From an uncultured Chloroflexota bacterium (lineage in GTDB: Bacteria; Chloroflexota; Dehalococcoidia; Lucifugimonadales; CAJWER01), in assembly GCA_913030785.1 (NCBI GenBank), contig CAJWER010000080.1, positions 1 through 11,530 on the forward strand: 11,530 nucleotides of DNA, given 5' to 3'. Below, piece by piece: positions 1 through 6,334 of this stretch. The notes beneath the pieces were generated by a model, which saw nothing but the letters and a program-made list of their open reading frames with translations, searched no databases and had not been told where the DNA came from. Positions within the stretch are counted from its first letter, which is position 1; each line of letters starts with the position of its first letter. Position numbers and translations under genes: made by a program.

Positions 1-153
1 GTTGTGCGGGCCAACCAGCGTGAACATGTTGGGAAAGCCTTCGACCTGGACACCGAGGTAGGTCTTCGGTCCGCCCTGCCACTTGTCCTTGAGCTTGAGT
101 CCGCCCGCACCCCTGATGTCGATACGGTCAAAGCTGCCGGTGATGGCGTCGAA
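1..153 (-). pseudogene. Flavin-dependent (Baeyer-Villiger type) monooxygenase, internal/C-terminal fragment
   Basis: The minus strand from 153 to 1 encodes 51 residues typical of the region before the C-terminus of class B flavin monooxygenases (cyclohexanone/phenylacetone monooxygenase type). It opens with FDAITGSFDRIDIRG, then a KLKDKW segment, then KTYLGVQVEGFPNMFTLVGP, the family's 'gets fairly deep into TYLG...GFPN(M/L)F...GP' block. The family oxidises ketones or other substrates with FAD, NADPH and O2. The N-terminal two thirds, including both Rossmann motifs, are missing on the right, where the sequence switches to fumarase at about 137-153. The rest of the C-terminus would continue beyond base 1. 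GC content resembles the 3-11 kb part of the window rather than the adhesin next to it. SAR202 Chloroflexota are known for expanded flavin monooxygenases, which would fit. Confidence 0.75.
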
Positions 154-2820
154 TCTCCTCGAGTCAATCGAGATCCTCGCCAACGCCTCACGCAACTTCG
201 CGGAGCGCTGCATCGACGGGCTGGAAATCGACGAGGAGCGCACCGCGTCGATGATCGAGAAGTCGATGGCAATGGTTACGTCATTGGCACCAGTGATTGT
301 AATGGATGCGGCAGAGGTGGAAGTAGCTTGATTTTCATCACTCATCATATAAGTAACGACGACATCTTCAGTTACACCTGCTGCTAGATGATCGAAGTCT
401 GCTGCGGTTGCTTCAAATACTAATTCGTTATTAACTATTGAAACGGCACCTTTAGCACTAGTGACTGAATCTAGTGTGAAGGTATGGTTGTTATCTACGT
501 CTGTATCGTTTGCGAGTACGTCTATGGTAATTGATGCTTCTTCTAAAACAAATCCTTCAGTTGTATCAAAGGCAAATTGAGTAGATACCCCATTTTGAGA
601 ACCAGGCGCTAAATACTGCTCTGAAACCATGTTCCAGCCGCCCACATCTTTCTCTGTAACCAGAAGATATGAACTGCGATGAGTCGCCGAAGTTAAGGTA
701 GTTATATTTGCGCCGATATCAGCCAATGCAGTTTTAGCTGTGGCACTAAAGTTGTTAGTCCATTCATCAGAGGTGGTTATGACTACTGTAGTTCCTACTG
801 CGCTATTGTCTTTTATCGATACCAAGACCGCAGCAATAGTTGTTGCACTACCATAGGTATCATAATTAAGTACTGATACCAGATCATTATTCTCATCAAG
901 AATAGTGACAGTCGTCCCTCTCAGGTTACCCCCGATAACCTCACCATCAATGCTAACTTCGCCACCGGCATAGTTATTATGATCACCATAACCCGATGAT
1001 CGAGCAGCGAATGTATGAGACACAGTAGTAGGGACATCCACAACAGCTACCGGTGCGTCATTGGTACCCGTTACCGTAATCGTCACTGCAGAACTGTCTG
1101 TTCCGCCATTATTGTCTGACATGTCGTAACCCAGCGTAACCGTCGCAGTTTGGCCAACCGCTAGGTAGTCGTAATCTGTGCCGGGGTTCCACTGAACTTG
1201 ATTGTTCACAATAGAAGCTGTGCCGTTACCTAGTGTGACAGAAACCTCTTCAACCGTGCGCGTATTGTTCACATCAACGTCAGTGTCATTCGCCAAAACA
1301 TCAATCGTAATGGCGGTATTTTCGTCTGTTGTGCCTGTATCAATTGTCGCAATAGGTGCATCATTGGTACCAGTAACGGTGACTGCAACATTCTGAGTTG
1401 CTGTGCCGTCCTGACTGGTAACGGTGAAGTTCTCTGTGACTGTTTGACCAGCAAACAAAGCTTGTACATTAGCGGCTGCGTTGTTGAGGTTGTAAGTCCA
1501 ACTACCATTCGCATCAATACTGAAACTGCCATAAATACCTGCTTGGGCAGTGATTGCCTGAACAAGTGCCTGGCCATTATCCACATCAGACGCGGTTAAT
1601 ACGCCACTAACCGTTGTAGTCACATCCTCAGTAACTGCACCTGAAGAAGACCCTGAAATCGTTGCAACATCGTTGGTACCTGTGATTGTAATGGTCGCTG
1701 ACTGCGAAACTGATGCATTTTGCGCATCCACAACGTCATAGTTAACGGTGACTACTTTGGTGTCTCCCGCACCCAGATATTGGAACGCGGCGTTAGCTGG
1801 ATCAACGGTGATGATGGAGCCAGAAACGGTAACACCTGCCTCCAGACCCGTCACATTTTGCACGTCCAGCGTGGCCGTTTCGCCTGTGTCAACATCGCTA
1901 GCACCAGCCAACATATCAAGGGTGAACGTCGTAGAATCTTCGGCAGCGCCACCGATAAGCGAAGACGTCACAACCGGACTGTCGTTCGTGCCGGTAATCG
2001 TAATTGTGGCCGTTCCAGTGGCTTGGCTACCATCTGGATCCTCGATCACATAGGTAATCGTATCGACCTCAGTATCTCCCTCCCCAAGGTAATCGAATTC
2101 ATTCCCAACTGTGTAAACAATTCCAGCGGACGCCAAACCCGAGACCGTCACTACAGCACTTGAGGCTGCGGTTGCGCTCACCACAACCAAATCGGCCGGA
2201 TTATTGTCTACGTCTGTGTCATTGGCCAACACGTCAATCACGACCGACTTATCTTCGGTCTTATAGGTTAGGTTACGAATTTTTTGCTCATTATTTGCGC
2301 CGCCTGTAGAAGCAGTAAACCCGATATACGCATCACCGCTGCCAATTACGCTCTCTATATCGATAGTACGCGTTCCAATGCTGCTCCCGTCGAATGACAA
2401 ACTGATGAGGTTGACATCTGCATTCCAGTCGATTTCAACGGCGTGATAGTTGCCATCCTCGATATTTCCAAGATCAATTTGTTCCTTTGCTTCTATAAGC
2501 AACGATGCTTTTTTAAGGTTTGATTCTATTAGATGAACCTCGCTGTCTGGTTTCATGATCGCCCAAATTATTCCAGGAAATCCACCCCCTGAACCTACAT
2601 CGCAAATGGGTCCTGATTGTTCGTTGTCGACATATCTCAGCATTTCTAGTGATTCAGCATAATGTCGCAACATGCGCGAATCTGTAGAAGCTATTGTTCG
2701 TACTCGTGAGCTTGCTTTTTTTAGAAGATTGGCATGCTTTTTAAATTGCGTTAATGCTGCAGGTAAAGTATTTAATTCAGGAAAAAGATTTTCGAGTTTT
2801 TTCCAATCTGAATCAAACAT
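1..2820 (-). CDS. 940-codon open frame, chimeric (RsmG N-terminus + lectin/cadherin/VCBS repeats + antisense fumarase + flavin monooxygenase)
   Basis: Read from the ATG at 2820 this minus-strand frame has no stop down to base 1, so it leaves the window. An automatic caller would report one large partial protein. Its parts do not belong together: about 120 residues of RsmG, an L-type lectin C-terminal part, four cadherin-like or VCBS units, an ILEI-like domain, another cadherin-like unit, about 40 residues that are only the antisense of fumarase, and 51 residues of a Baeyer-Villiger-type monooxygenase. The start is well supported (AAGGAG at 2827-2832, 6 nt spacer) but belongs to rsmG. The frame passes the joins because they fall inside stretches where both parents have similar bases. 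I infer that the frame is real DNA sequence but not a real gene product. The separate parts are listed below. Confidence 0.6.
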   Translation of the reverse strand, partial: MFDSDWKKLENLFPELNTLPAALTQFKKHANLLKKASSRVRTIASTDSRMLRHYAESLEMLRYVDNEQSGPICDVGSGGGFPGIIWAIMKPDSEVHLIESNLKKASLLIEAKEQIDLGNIEDGNYHAVEIDWNADVNLISLSFDGSSIGTRTIDIESVIGSGDAYIGFTASTGGANNEQKIRNLTYKTEDKSVVIDVLANDTDVDNNPADLVVVSATAASSAVVTVSGLASAGIVYTVGNEFDYLGEGDTEVDTITYVIEDPDGSQATGTATITITGTNDSPVVTSSLIGGAAEDSTTFTLDMLAGASDVDTGETATLDVQNVTGLEAGVTVSGSIITVDPANAAFQYLGAGDTKVVTVNYDVVDAQNASVSQSATITITGTNDVATISGSSSGAVTEDVTTTVSGVLTASDVDNGQALVQAITAQAGIYGSFSIDANGSWTYNLNNAAANVQALFAGQTVTENFTVTSQDGTATQNVAVTVTGTNDAPIATIDTGTTDENTAITIDVLANDTDVDVNNTRTVEEVSVTLGNGTASIVNNQVQWNPGTDYDYLAVGQTATVTLGYDMSDNNGGTDSSAVTITVTGTNDAPVAVVDVPTTVSHTFAARSSGYGDHNNYAGGEVSIDGEVIGGNLRGTTVTILDENNDLVSVLNYDTYGSATTIAAVLVSIKDNSAVGTTVVITTSDEWTNNFSATAKTALADIGANITTLTSATHRSSYLLVTEKDVGGWNMVSEQYLAPGSQNGVSTQFAFDTTEGFVLEEASITIDVLANDTDVDNNHTFTLDSVTSAKGAVSIVNNELVFEATAADFDHLAAGVTEDVVVTYMMSDENQATSTSAASITITGANDVTIAIDFSIIDAVRSSSISSPSMQRSAKLREALARISIDSRRFDAITGSFDRIDIRGAGGLKLKDKWQGGPKTYLGVQVEGFPNMFTLVGPHN
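137..153. other. Chimeric join A: monooxygenase (minus) / fumarase (plus)
   Basis: Bases 137-153 read as ITG/FDA codons of the monooxygenase on the minus strand and as PVMAS codons of fumarase on the plus strand. Both gene families are satisfied by the same roughly 17 nt, so the switch point cannot be placed more exactly. No repeat or insertion-sequence end is visible there. Confidence 0.6.
278..298. other. Chimeric join B: fumarase (plus) / cadherin-like repeat (minus)
   Basis: Bases 278-298 encode TSLAPVI of fumarase on the plus strand. On the minus strand they encode ITGANDV, the end-of-repeat signature of the adhesin (normally ITGTNDA). Up to 21 nt fit both parents. Base composition changes visibly here, from GC-rich on the left to AT-richer on the right. 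Confidence 0.6.
278..2478 (-). CDS. RTX/VCBS-type surface adhesin fragment: L-type lectin end, cadherin-like/VCBS repeats, ILEI-like domain
   Basis: The minus strand encodes a fragment of about 730 residues of a large repeat adhesin of the BapA/RTX type, a secreted or cell-surface protein for adhesion or biofilm. In order: the C-terminal strands of an L-type lectin (2478-2266, IGFTASTGGANNEQ); a cadherin-like unit (about 2265-1980, VIDVLANDTDVD); a second unit (about 1980-1672); a VCBS unit (about 1672-1360, GVLTASDVDNGQ and GSWTYNL); a unit with TIDVLANDTDVD (1360-1050); an ILEI/FAM3-like domain (about 1035-590); and a last cadherin-like unit (about 570-280). Units end in (I/V)TxTGTND. The aspartates in DVLANDTDVD are the usual calcium ligands. 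No signal peptide, RTX nonapeptides or secretion signal are present, so both ends are missing. Base use is AT-richer than the 3-11 kb genes and itself varies between units, with the ILEI part lowest. Source is probably a different, likely proteobacterial genome (inference). Confidence 0.75.
1050..2265 (-). repeat. Tandem cadherin-like/VCBS protein repeats, about 300 nt period
   Basis: Four units of about 300-315 nt lie head to tail, each closing with a (I/V)TxTGTND segment whose reverse complement is seen near 1980, 1672, 1360 and 1056. A fifth unit ends at 280 after the ILEI-like domain. The block around GGTACCAA(T/C)GA is nearly identical at DNA level in most copies, which makes these positions natural sites for recombination or for assembly error. 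The units differ too much in the rest of their sequence to be recent duplications. Confidence 0.7.
2457..2478. other. Chimeric join C: lectin domain / RsmG
   Basis: On the minus strand these bases encode IDLGNIED. This reads naturally both as the segment after the RsmG motif LIESNLKKAS (family: KKA.FL.E....L.L.N) and as the strand before NYHAVEIDW of an L-type lectin. Both parents are on the same strand and in the same frame, so the fusion stays open. The shared stretch is about 20 nt. Confidence 0.5.
2457..2820 (-). pseudogene. rsmG: 16S rRNA (guanine-N7) methyltransferase RsmG (GidB), N-terminal part only
   Basis: ATG at 2820 with AAGGAG at 2827-2832 and a 6 nt spacer is a convincing start. 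The first 120 residues fit RsmG, the SAM-dependent enzyme that methylates G527 of 16S rRNA. They have an N-terminal helical region, MLRHYAESLEML (family RH..DSL) at residues 50-61, the SAM-binding glycine motif DVGSGGGFPG at 74-83, and the acidic ribose-binding end of strand 2, VHLIES, at 95-100. The usual protein is about 205 residues. Here everything after about residue 120, including the catalytic C-terminal part, is replaced by a lectin-like domain. AT-rich codon use (many AAA, TTA, GAA) differs from the genes at 3-11 kb. The upstream 130 nt to 2962 belong to the same low-GC piece. Confidence 0.7.
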
Positions 2821-2826
2821 TAAAAA

Positions 2827-2832
2827 CTCCTT
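2827..2832 (-). promoter_or_regulatory. Ribosome binding site AAGGAG of rsmG
   Basis: AAGGAG on the minus strand lies 6 nt (TTTTTA) before the ATG at 2820. It fixes the rsmG start and shows that the low-GC piece had a real gene start here. Confidence 0.7.
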
Positions 2833-2975
2833 GTCCAACTTGATGTTACGATTAACGAATGCCTGACTCGAATGCTGAAGAAAAGATAGAACAAGATATG
2901 TCGCTGAATGCGGCCTTTAAAAACTTTCTCACAACGGAACAAGGAAAAAATTCGATTGCTAATTCGTCGTTACGG
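2833..2975. other. Low-GC upstream piece and chimeric join D to the enolase gene
   Basis: Bases 2833 to about 2960 keep the AT-rich character of the rsmG piece. A plus-strand frame from ATG 2859 to TAA 3036-3038 (59 aa, beginning MPDSNAEEKIEQDMSLNAA) crosses into the enolase gene in the wrong frame, so only its first 30-35 residues could be genuine; I do not recognise them. In the enolase frame there is a TAA at 2960-2962, and from 2963 the residues are FVVTAEDGTWGLG, which match the family. The switch therefore lies close to 2960-2975, where GC content also rises sharply. Confidence 0.5.
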
Positions 2976-3979
2976 CCGAGGACGGCACCTGGGGTTTGGG
3001 CCTTACACAAATGGCGGGGCCGGTTTGCTCAATCATAAACGACCACTTTGCTGAAATACTCGTGGGCCAGGATCCGATGGCTACCGAGAAGCTGTGGGAC
3101 ATCATGCGCAGGTCGTCGGCGGCCTACGGGTCCGGGGGCCTCGCCAGCTACGCGATAAGCGCTGTGGACAACGCTATGTGGGACCTGAAAGGCAAGCTGC
3201 TCGGTCGGCCTGTGTACGAGCTGCTCGGCGGGCCGGTGAAGGAAAGCATTCCTTGCTACGCATCCAACACCCTGCTGAAATACAGCACCAAGGACAACAT
3301 GGACTGGTTCCTTGAACTGGGATTCAAGGCGGTCAAGGTCTTTCTGCGCCATGGGCCAGAAGACGGGATCGCGGGTCTGCGGAAAAACGAGGAGCTAGTC
3401 GCGCGCACCCGAGAACAGATCGGGCCGGATATCGAACTTGCTGTGGACTCTTGGATGTCCTTGAACGTGGAGTATGCGGTACGGGTCGTAGATGCGCTCA
3501 AGCCCTACAGGATCAAGTGGCTGGAAGACTACCTGCTGCCGGAGGACATGGACAGCTACGCAAAGGTCCGTGAGCGTGCGCCGGGACAGACCCTGGCTAC
3601 CGGCGAGCACTGGTATACCATCCACCCCTTCGCAGTCGCGGCGGGACAGGGCCTTGTGGACATACTTCAGCCTGACGTTCAGTGGGTCGGCGGGATCAGC
3701 GCGAGCGTCCGGATATGCCACATCGCCGAGGCGCATGGGCTCACTGTGATCGGCCACGCCGGGATGAACTACCCCTACGGACAGCATCTGGCCTATGCCA
3801 TGCCGGTGATCCCATGGGGCGAGCGTTCGGAGGGCGTATCGCCACCGGGTGTTCCCCTGAAGGAGATGGTCGTGCTGCCGGGTACACCTATCATCGAAAA
3901 CGGACGCGTGACGCCTTCCGACGCACCAGGTTTTGGGATCGAGGCGACCCTGGACTGGCTCGAGGAGCGTGCCGTTTGA
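2963..3979 (+). CDS. Enolase-superfamily sugar acid dehydratase, L-rhamnonate dehydratase-like, N-terminally truncated
   Basis: The open frame after the stop at 2960-2962 gives about 338 residues of a mandelate-racemase/enolase-superfamily protein. Family members are about 400 residues, so roughly 60-70 residues of the N-terminal capping domain are lost at the join. No good start remains; TTG at 2996 is the first possible one. The best fit is L-rhamnonate dehydratase (2-keto-3-deoxy-rhamnonate formation): LRHGPEDGIAGLRKNEELV, then the three Mg2+ ligands in AVDSWMSL (Asp), KWLEDYLLP (Glu) and ATGEHWY (Glu). The LQPDVQWVGGI aspartate and the IGHAGMN histidine form the expected catalytic dyad. 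C-terminal PGFGIE is also typical. It overlaps the downstream aldolase by 4 nt. Exact substrate is uncertain, since many sugar acids are used in this subgroup. SAR202 genomes carry many enolase-superfamily paralogues. Confidence 0.85.
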   Translation, partial: FVVTAEDGTWGLGLTQMAGPVCSIINDHFAEILVGQDPMATEKLWDIMRRSSAAYGSGGLASYAISAVDNAMWDLKGKLLGRPVYELLGGPVKESIPCYASNTLLKYSTKDNMDWFLELGFKAVKVFLRHGPEDGIAGLRKNEELVARTREQIGPDIELAVDSWMSLNVEYAVRVVDALKPYRIKWLEDYLLPEDMDSYAKVRERAPGQTLATGEHWYTIHPFAVAAGQGLVDILQPDVQWVGGISASVRICHIAEAHGLTVIGHAGMNYPYGQHLAYAMPVIPWGERSEGVSPPGVPLKEMVVLPGTPIIENGRVTPSDAPGFGIEATLDWLEERAV

Positions 3980-4722
3980 GACCGAATAGAGTTAAGCATA
4001 AGTTGGCGCGGGGCGAGGCTGCGACCGTGGTCACCGGCGAGATGACCTCAGATCTCGTGGAGGTCTTCGGTTCTCTGGGTTTTGACGGTGTCTGGATCGA
4101 AGGCGAGCATGGCCCGATAGACTTCGGGGATATTGGCGAATTCACTCGCGCCGCCGACCTATGGGGCATGACCTCCGTCGCACGTGTGAACCTGAACCTG
4201 CCCGGCGTCATCTATAGGACGCTCGACCAGGGAGCCCAGGCAATAGTGGTCCCTCACGTCAACACCGCAGAGGAGGCCTATGCAGTCGTAGAGGCCACCA
4301 AGTTCGCGCCCGTCGGGGCCCGTGGGTCCTATACGAGCCGACAGGGGATCGACGTCGACGACTACTTCACCACGGCAAACGACGAGACGATGGCGATCAT
4401 CCTGATCGAGGACATTGTCGCTATCAATAACCTTGACGAGATACTGAAGGTGGACCACATCGATGTGTTTTTCGTCGCACGCACTGACCTGGCCCAGAGC
4501 ATGGGTTTCGTGGGCCAGCCAGCCCATCCCGAGGTCGATGCGATTGTGGACCGAGCCATCGAACAGATCGTCGCTGCCGGTCGTGTCCCGGGCACCATCG
4601 TCACCAGTGCGACGGTGGCGGAGTATGTCGAAAAAGGTGTCGGATTTCTGAACGTAAACTACACCCCCTGGCTGATGTCTGGGGCAGAAGGTTTCTTGCA
4701 GAATTTCGCCGCGTCCGTCTAG
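3976..4722 (+). CDS. HpcH/HpaI-family aldolase (2-keto-3-deoxy acid aldolase, RhmA/YfaU-like)
   Basis: I chose TTG at 3976. GAGGAG at 3962-3967 lies 8 nt upstream, it overlaps the enolase stop (TTGA), and it gives 248 residues, the family length. With this start the catalytic residues fall at His45 (WIEGEHGP) and Arg70 (SVARVN), the numbers known for E. coli HpaI. The metal ligands are Glu145 (ILIED) and Asp171 (ARTDLAQSMG), 26 residues apart as in HpaI. The class II, divalent-metal enzyme cleaves 2-keto-3-deoxy acids to pyruvate and an aldehyde. In E. coli the aldolase YfaU/RhmA is encoded beside rhamnonate dehydratase, so this pair probably performs dehydration then cleavage of a sugar acid (pyruvate plus lactaldehyde if rhamnonate). 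FFVARTDL replaces the usual VFIGP(N/A)DL, which hints at a different substrate. Citrate-lyase beta-like activity is the alternative. Confidence 0.88.
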   Translation: MRPNRVKHKLARGEAATVVTGEMTSDLVEVFGSLGFDGVWIEGEHGPIDFGDIGEFTRAADLWGMTSVARVNLNLPGVIYRTLDQGAQAIVVPHVNTAEEAYAVVEATKFAPVGARGSYTSRQGIDVDDYFTTANDETMAIILIEDIVAINNLDEILKVDHIDVFFVARTDLAQSMGFVGQPAHPEVDAIVDRAIEQIVAAGRVPGTIVTSATVAEYVEKGVGFLNVNYTPWLMSGAEGFLQNFAASV

Positions 4723-4745
4723 CCATAAGACAGATCGAAACCAAC

Positions 4746-4751
4746 GAGGAG
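4746..4751 (+). promoter_or_regulatory. Ribosome binding site GAGGAG of the nitroreductase gene
   Basis: GAGGAG followed by 6 nt (AGTAAC) and the GTG at 4758. It decides the non-ATG start of the downstream gene. Confidence 0.65.
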
Positions 4752-4757
4752 AGTAAC

Positions 4758-5186
4758 GTGAACGAGTACATCCCCAGTCCATCCAGTTGGGTCGCAGATC
4801 AGGTCGAGCTTTACGAGGGAAGCGGAGGAACCGACGGTACAACGTTAAAGGGAATGCCGGTCATCATCGTGACCAACCGCGGGCACAAGACCGGTGCTAT
4901 CCGAAAGACCCCGCTGATGAGGGTGGCGGATGGCAATAACTACGTACTTGTAGCGTCGATGGGTGGAGCGCCAAAAAACCCGCTTTGGTATCACAATCTG
5001 AAGAATGATCCGAGCGTAGAGATTCGTGACGGCGCAGAGGTCTACTCGATGGAGGTTCGAGAGGTTGAGGATTCGGCGGAGAAGCAGCGGCTCTGGGATC
5101 TCGCCGTTGCAGCCTACCCTCCCTACCAGGACTACCAGGAAAAGACAGACCGGGTCATTCCGGTCTTCATAGCTACTTCGCGATAA
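4758..5186 (+). CDS. Deazaflavin (F420)-dependent nitroreductase family protein (Ddn-like)
   Basis: 142 residues from GTG, with a strong Shine-Dalgarno 6 nt upstream. It fits the small split-barrel Ddn family (Rv3547-like, about 140-150 aa), which binds coenzyme F420 or other flavin-like cofactors and reduces quinones, nitro compounds or unsaturated ketones. Visible family blocks are PVIIVTNRGHKTG (residues 34-46), RKTPLMRVADGNNYVLVAS, the signature GGAPKNPLWYHNLKNDP, and the C-terminal DRVIPVF. No signal peptide or membrane segment is present, so it is cytoplasmic or peripheral. It starts 35 nt after the aldolase and may share its transcript. Its last 14 nt overlap the 3' end of the opposing DUF1501 gene. 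F420 use points to Chloroflexota or Actinobacteria; physiological substrate is unknown. Confidence 0.85.
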   Translation: MNEYIPSPSSWVADQVELYEGSGGTDGTTLKGMPVIIVTNRGHKTGAIRKTPLMRVADGNNYVLVASMGGAPKNPLWYHNLKNDPSVEIRDGAEVYSMEVREVEDSAEKQRLWDLAVAAYPPYQDYQEKTDRVIPVFIATSR

Positions 5187-6312
5187 AGTCGAACTGCTCG
5201 TAGACGCCGTTGGTGATCGGCACGGGGTCGAGGCCGAGCCAACGGTCTAGGATGGTCGAGTAGGTGCTGCGGAAGTCGTTGTTGAAGTGCATGTCGCCCT
5301 CGAGCTGCTTGTCCTCGTCAAGCGACGGGAACTCTCCATAGAGCCCGCCTTTTACCGCTCCGCCTACTACGAAGGCGGTCCCGCCTGATCCGTGGTCGGT
5401 GCCCGCGCCGTTGTCACGGATGCGCCGCCCGAACTCCGAGTACATCAGCACGACCGTGTCGTCGGCCAAGCCTTGCTCTTCCAGGTCGTCCATGAAGTCG
5501 CCTATGGCGCCCGAGACCTCGTCCCATAGCTTCGAGTGGGCGTTCAGCTCTCCGGCGTGGGTGTCGAAGCTACCGTGCAGCGTGTAGTAGACCCGGGTTC
5601 CCAGATCGGCCGTCATGACCTGTGCGATGGCCTTCATGTTCTGCGCAATGGGGTTGTCGGCATACTCAATGCTGGATGAGTACTGCCGCGGAGCCGACCT
5701 GAGGATGTCGGCTCCCTTCAGGGCGTCGGTCCCAGTCTGCCTGATGAACTGCGCGACATTGTCCCTCGCCTCGCCTCCGTACATCTTGGAGAAGGCCTCC
5801 AGAGCGAAGGCTCGCAGCTTTTCGTCTTCGATGTCCGGGAACAGTCCGTAGGTATTGAGATCGCCGACCGACGCTACGGGCACGCCCTTTGCATACAAGG
5901 ACCTTGGCAATCCCCGACCGAAGTTCACACCGGTTAGCACGTTCTCGCTGTTTGGGTCCAGATCTCGGATGGCCTGACCGAGCCACCCCTCCTCACCGAT
6001 CTTCTCGCTCTCAGCCGTGTGCCACACGTCCATTGAGCGGAAGTGCGACCTGTTCGGATTCGGATAGCCGATGCCGTTCACAATAGCCAATTTGCCATCG
6101 TCCCACAGGCCTTTCATCGCGGCCATACTGGGGTTGAGGCCCAGGTTATCGTCCAGCGGCAGGACGCGATCCTCGGCGATATTCACCTGAGGCCTGAACT
6201 GGTAGTAGAGGCCGTTGGTGTAGGGAATGACGGTGTTCAGGGCGTCATTGCCACCGGAGAGTTGTACAACGACGACATTGCGGCTGTGTCCGTTCCTACC
6301 GTTCGTTCCCAT
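5173..6312 (-). CDS. DUF1501 family protein
   Basis: 379 residues from ATG 6312, preceded by GGAGAAGG at about 6317-6324. DUF1501 proteins (alkaline phosphatase/sulfatase-like fold) have no assigned reaction. The conserved blocks are VVVVQLSGGNDALNTVIPY (residues 13-31), GYPNPNRSHFRSMDVWHTAE (about 101-120), GSFDTHAG, LMYSEFGRRI, and GTDHGSGGTAF before VVGGAVKGGLYGEFPSL. The acidic and histidine residues in GGND, FDTH, SEFGR and TDHG would form the metal or active site. Many relatives have a twin-arginine signal peptide of 30-40 residues. Here the protein begins 13 residues before the core and shows no Tat or Sec signal. It is the last gene of the DUF1800-NHL-DUF1501 operon (22 nt after NHL). 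DUF1501 next to DUF1800 is a widespread pairing, so they very likely work together. Its 3' end overlaps the ddn-like gene by 14 nt. Confidence 0.9.
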   Translation of the reverse strand: MGTNGRNGHSRNVVVVQLSGGNDALNTVIPYTNGLYYQFRPQVNIAEDRVLPLDDNLGLNPSMAAMKGLWDDGKLAIVNGIGYPNPNRSHFRSMDVWHTAESEKIGEEGWLGQAIRDLDPNSENVLTGVNFGRGLPRSLYAKGVPVASVGDLNTYGLFPDIEDEKLRAFALEAFSKMYGGEARDNVAQFIRQTGTDALKGADILRSAPRQYSSSIEYADNPIAQNMKAIAQVMTADLGTRVYYTLHGSFDTHAGELNAHSKLWDEVSGAIGDFMDDLEEQGLADDTVVLMYSEFGRRIRDNGAGTDHGSGGTAFVVGGAVKGGLYGEFPSLDEDKQLEGDMHFNNDFRSTYSTILDRWLGLDPVPITNGVYEQFDFIAK

Positions 6313-6334
6313 TATTCCTTCTCCTGTTCCTTGG

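Larger units (their letters stand above)
134..298 (+). pseudogene. fumC: Class II fumarate hydratase (fumarase C), internal fragment
   Basis: Frame 2 of the plus strand gives about 55 residues beginning LPVMASNLLESIEILANAS, followed by an NFAERC-type segment, a DEER stretch and ending MVTSLAPVI. This is the conserved block of class II fumarases (fumarate to L-malate, TCA cycle) just after the helical core, equivalent to 'PVMAYNLL.SI..LANASR.FAERC..GIE...ER......S..MVTALAP.IGYD'. Upstream of the PVMA motif the frame reads unrelated residues. Downstream the expected GYDKAAEIAK is replaced by VMDAAEVEVA and a stop. It is therefore a slice bounded on both sides. No start codon or Shine-Dalgarno belongs to it. 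The family match is clear; the cause of the truncation is inference. Confidence 0.8.

Noticed and set aside
4..387. Plus-strand 127-aa frame
   Set aside because: Wrong frame relative to both the fumarase slice and the monooxygenase slice; arginine/glycine-rich shadow.
280..2265. CRISPR array or DNA satellite
   Set aside because: The roughly 300-nt periodicity is that of coding cadherin/VCBS repeats, with diverged units rather than short identical repeats and spacers.
1..2820. A single novel fusion protein RsmG-lectin-cadherin-ILEI-monooxygenase
   Set aside because: Each part is cut within its domain, one part is the antisense of fumarase, and base composition changes at the joins. A chimera explains it better than a real multidomain protein.
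3682..3975. Extended N-terminus of the aldolase frame
   Set aside because: It runs out of frame through the enolase gene and has no family similarity. TTG 3976 has a ribosome binding site, and with it the catalytic residues fall on the known positions.
4159..4842. 227-aa minus-strand frame antisense to the aldolase and Ddn-like gene
   Set aside because: Shadow frame; both sense genes have conserved motifs.
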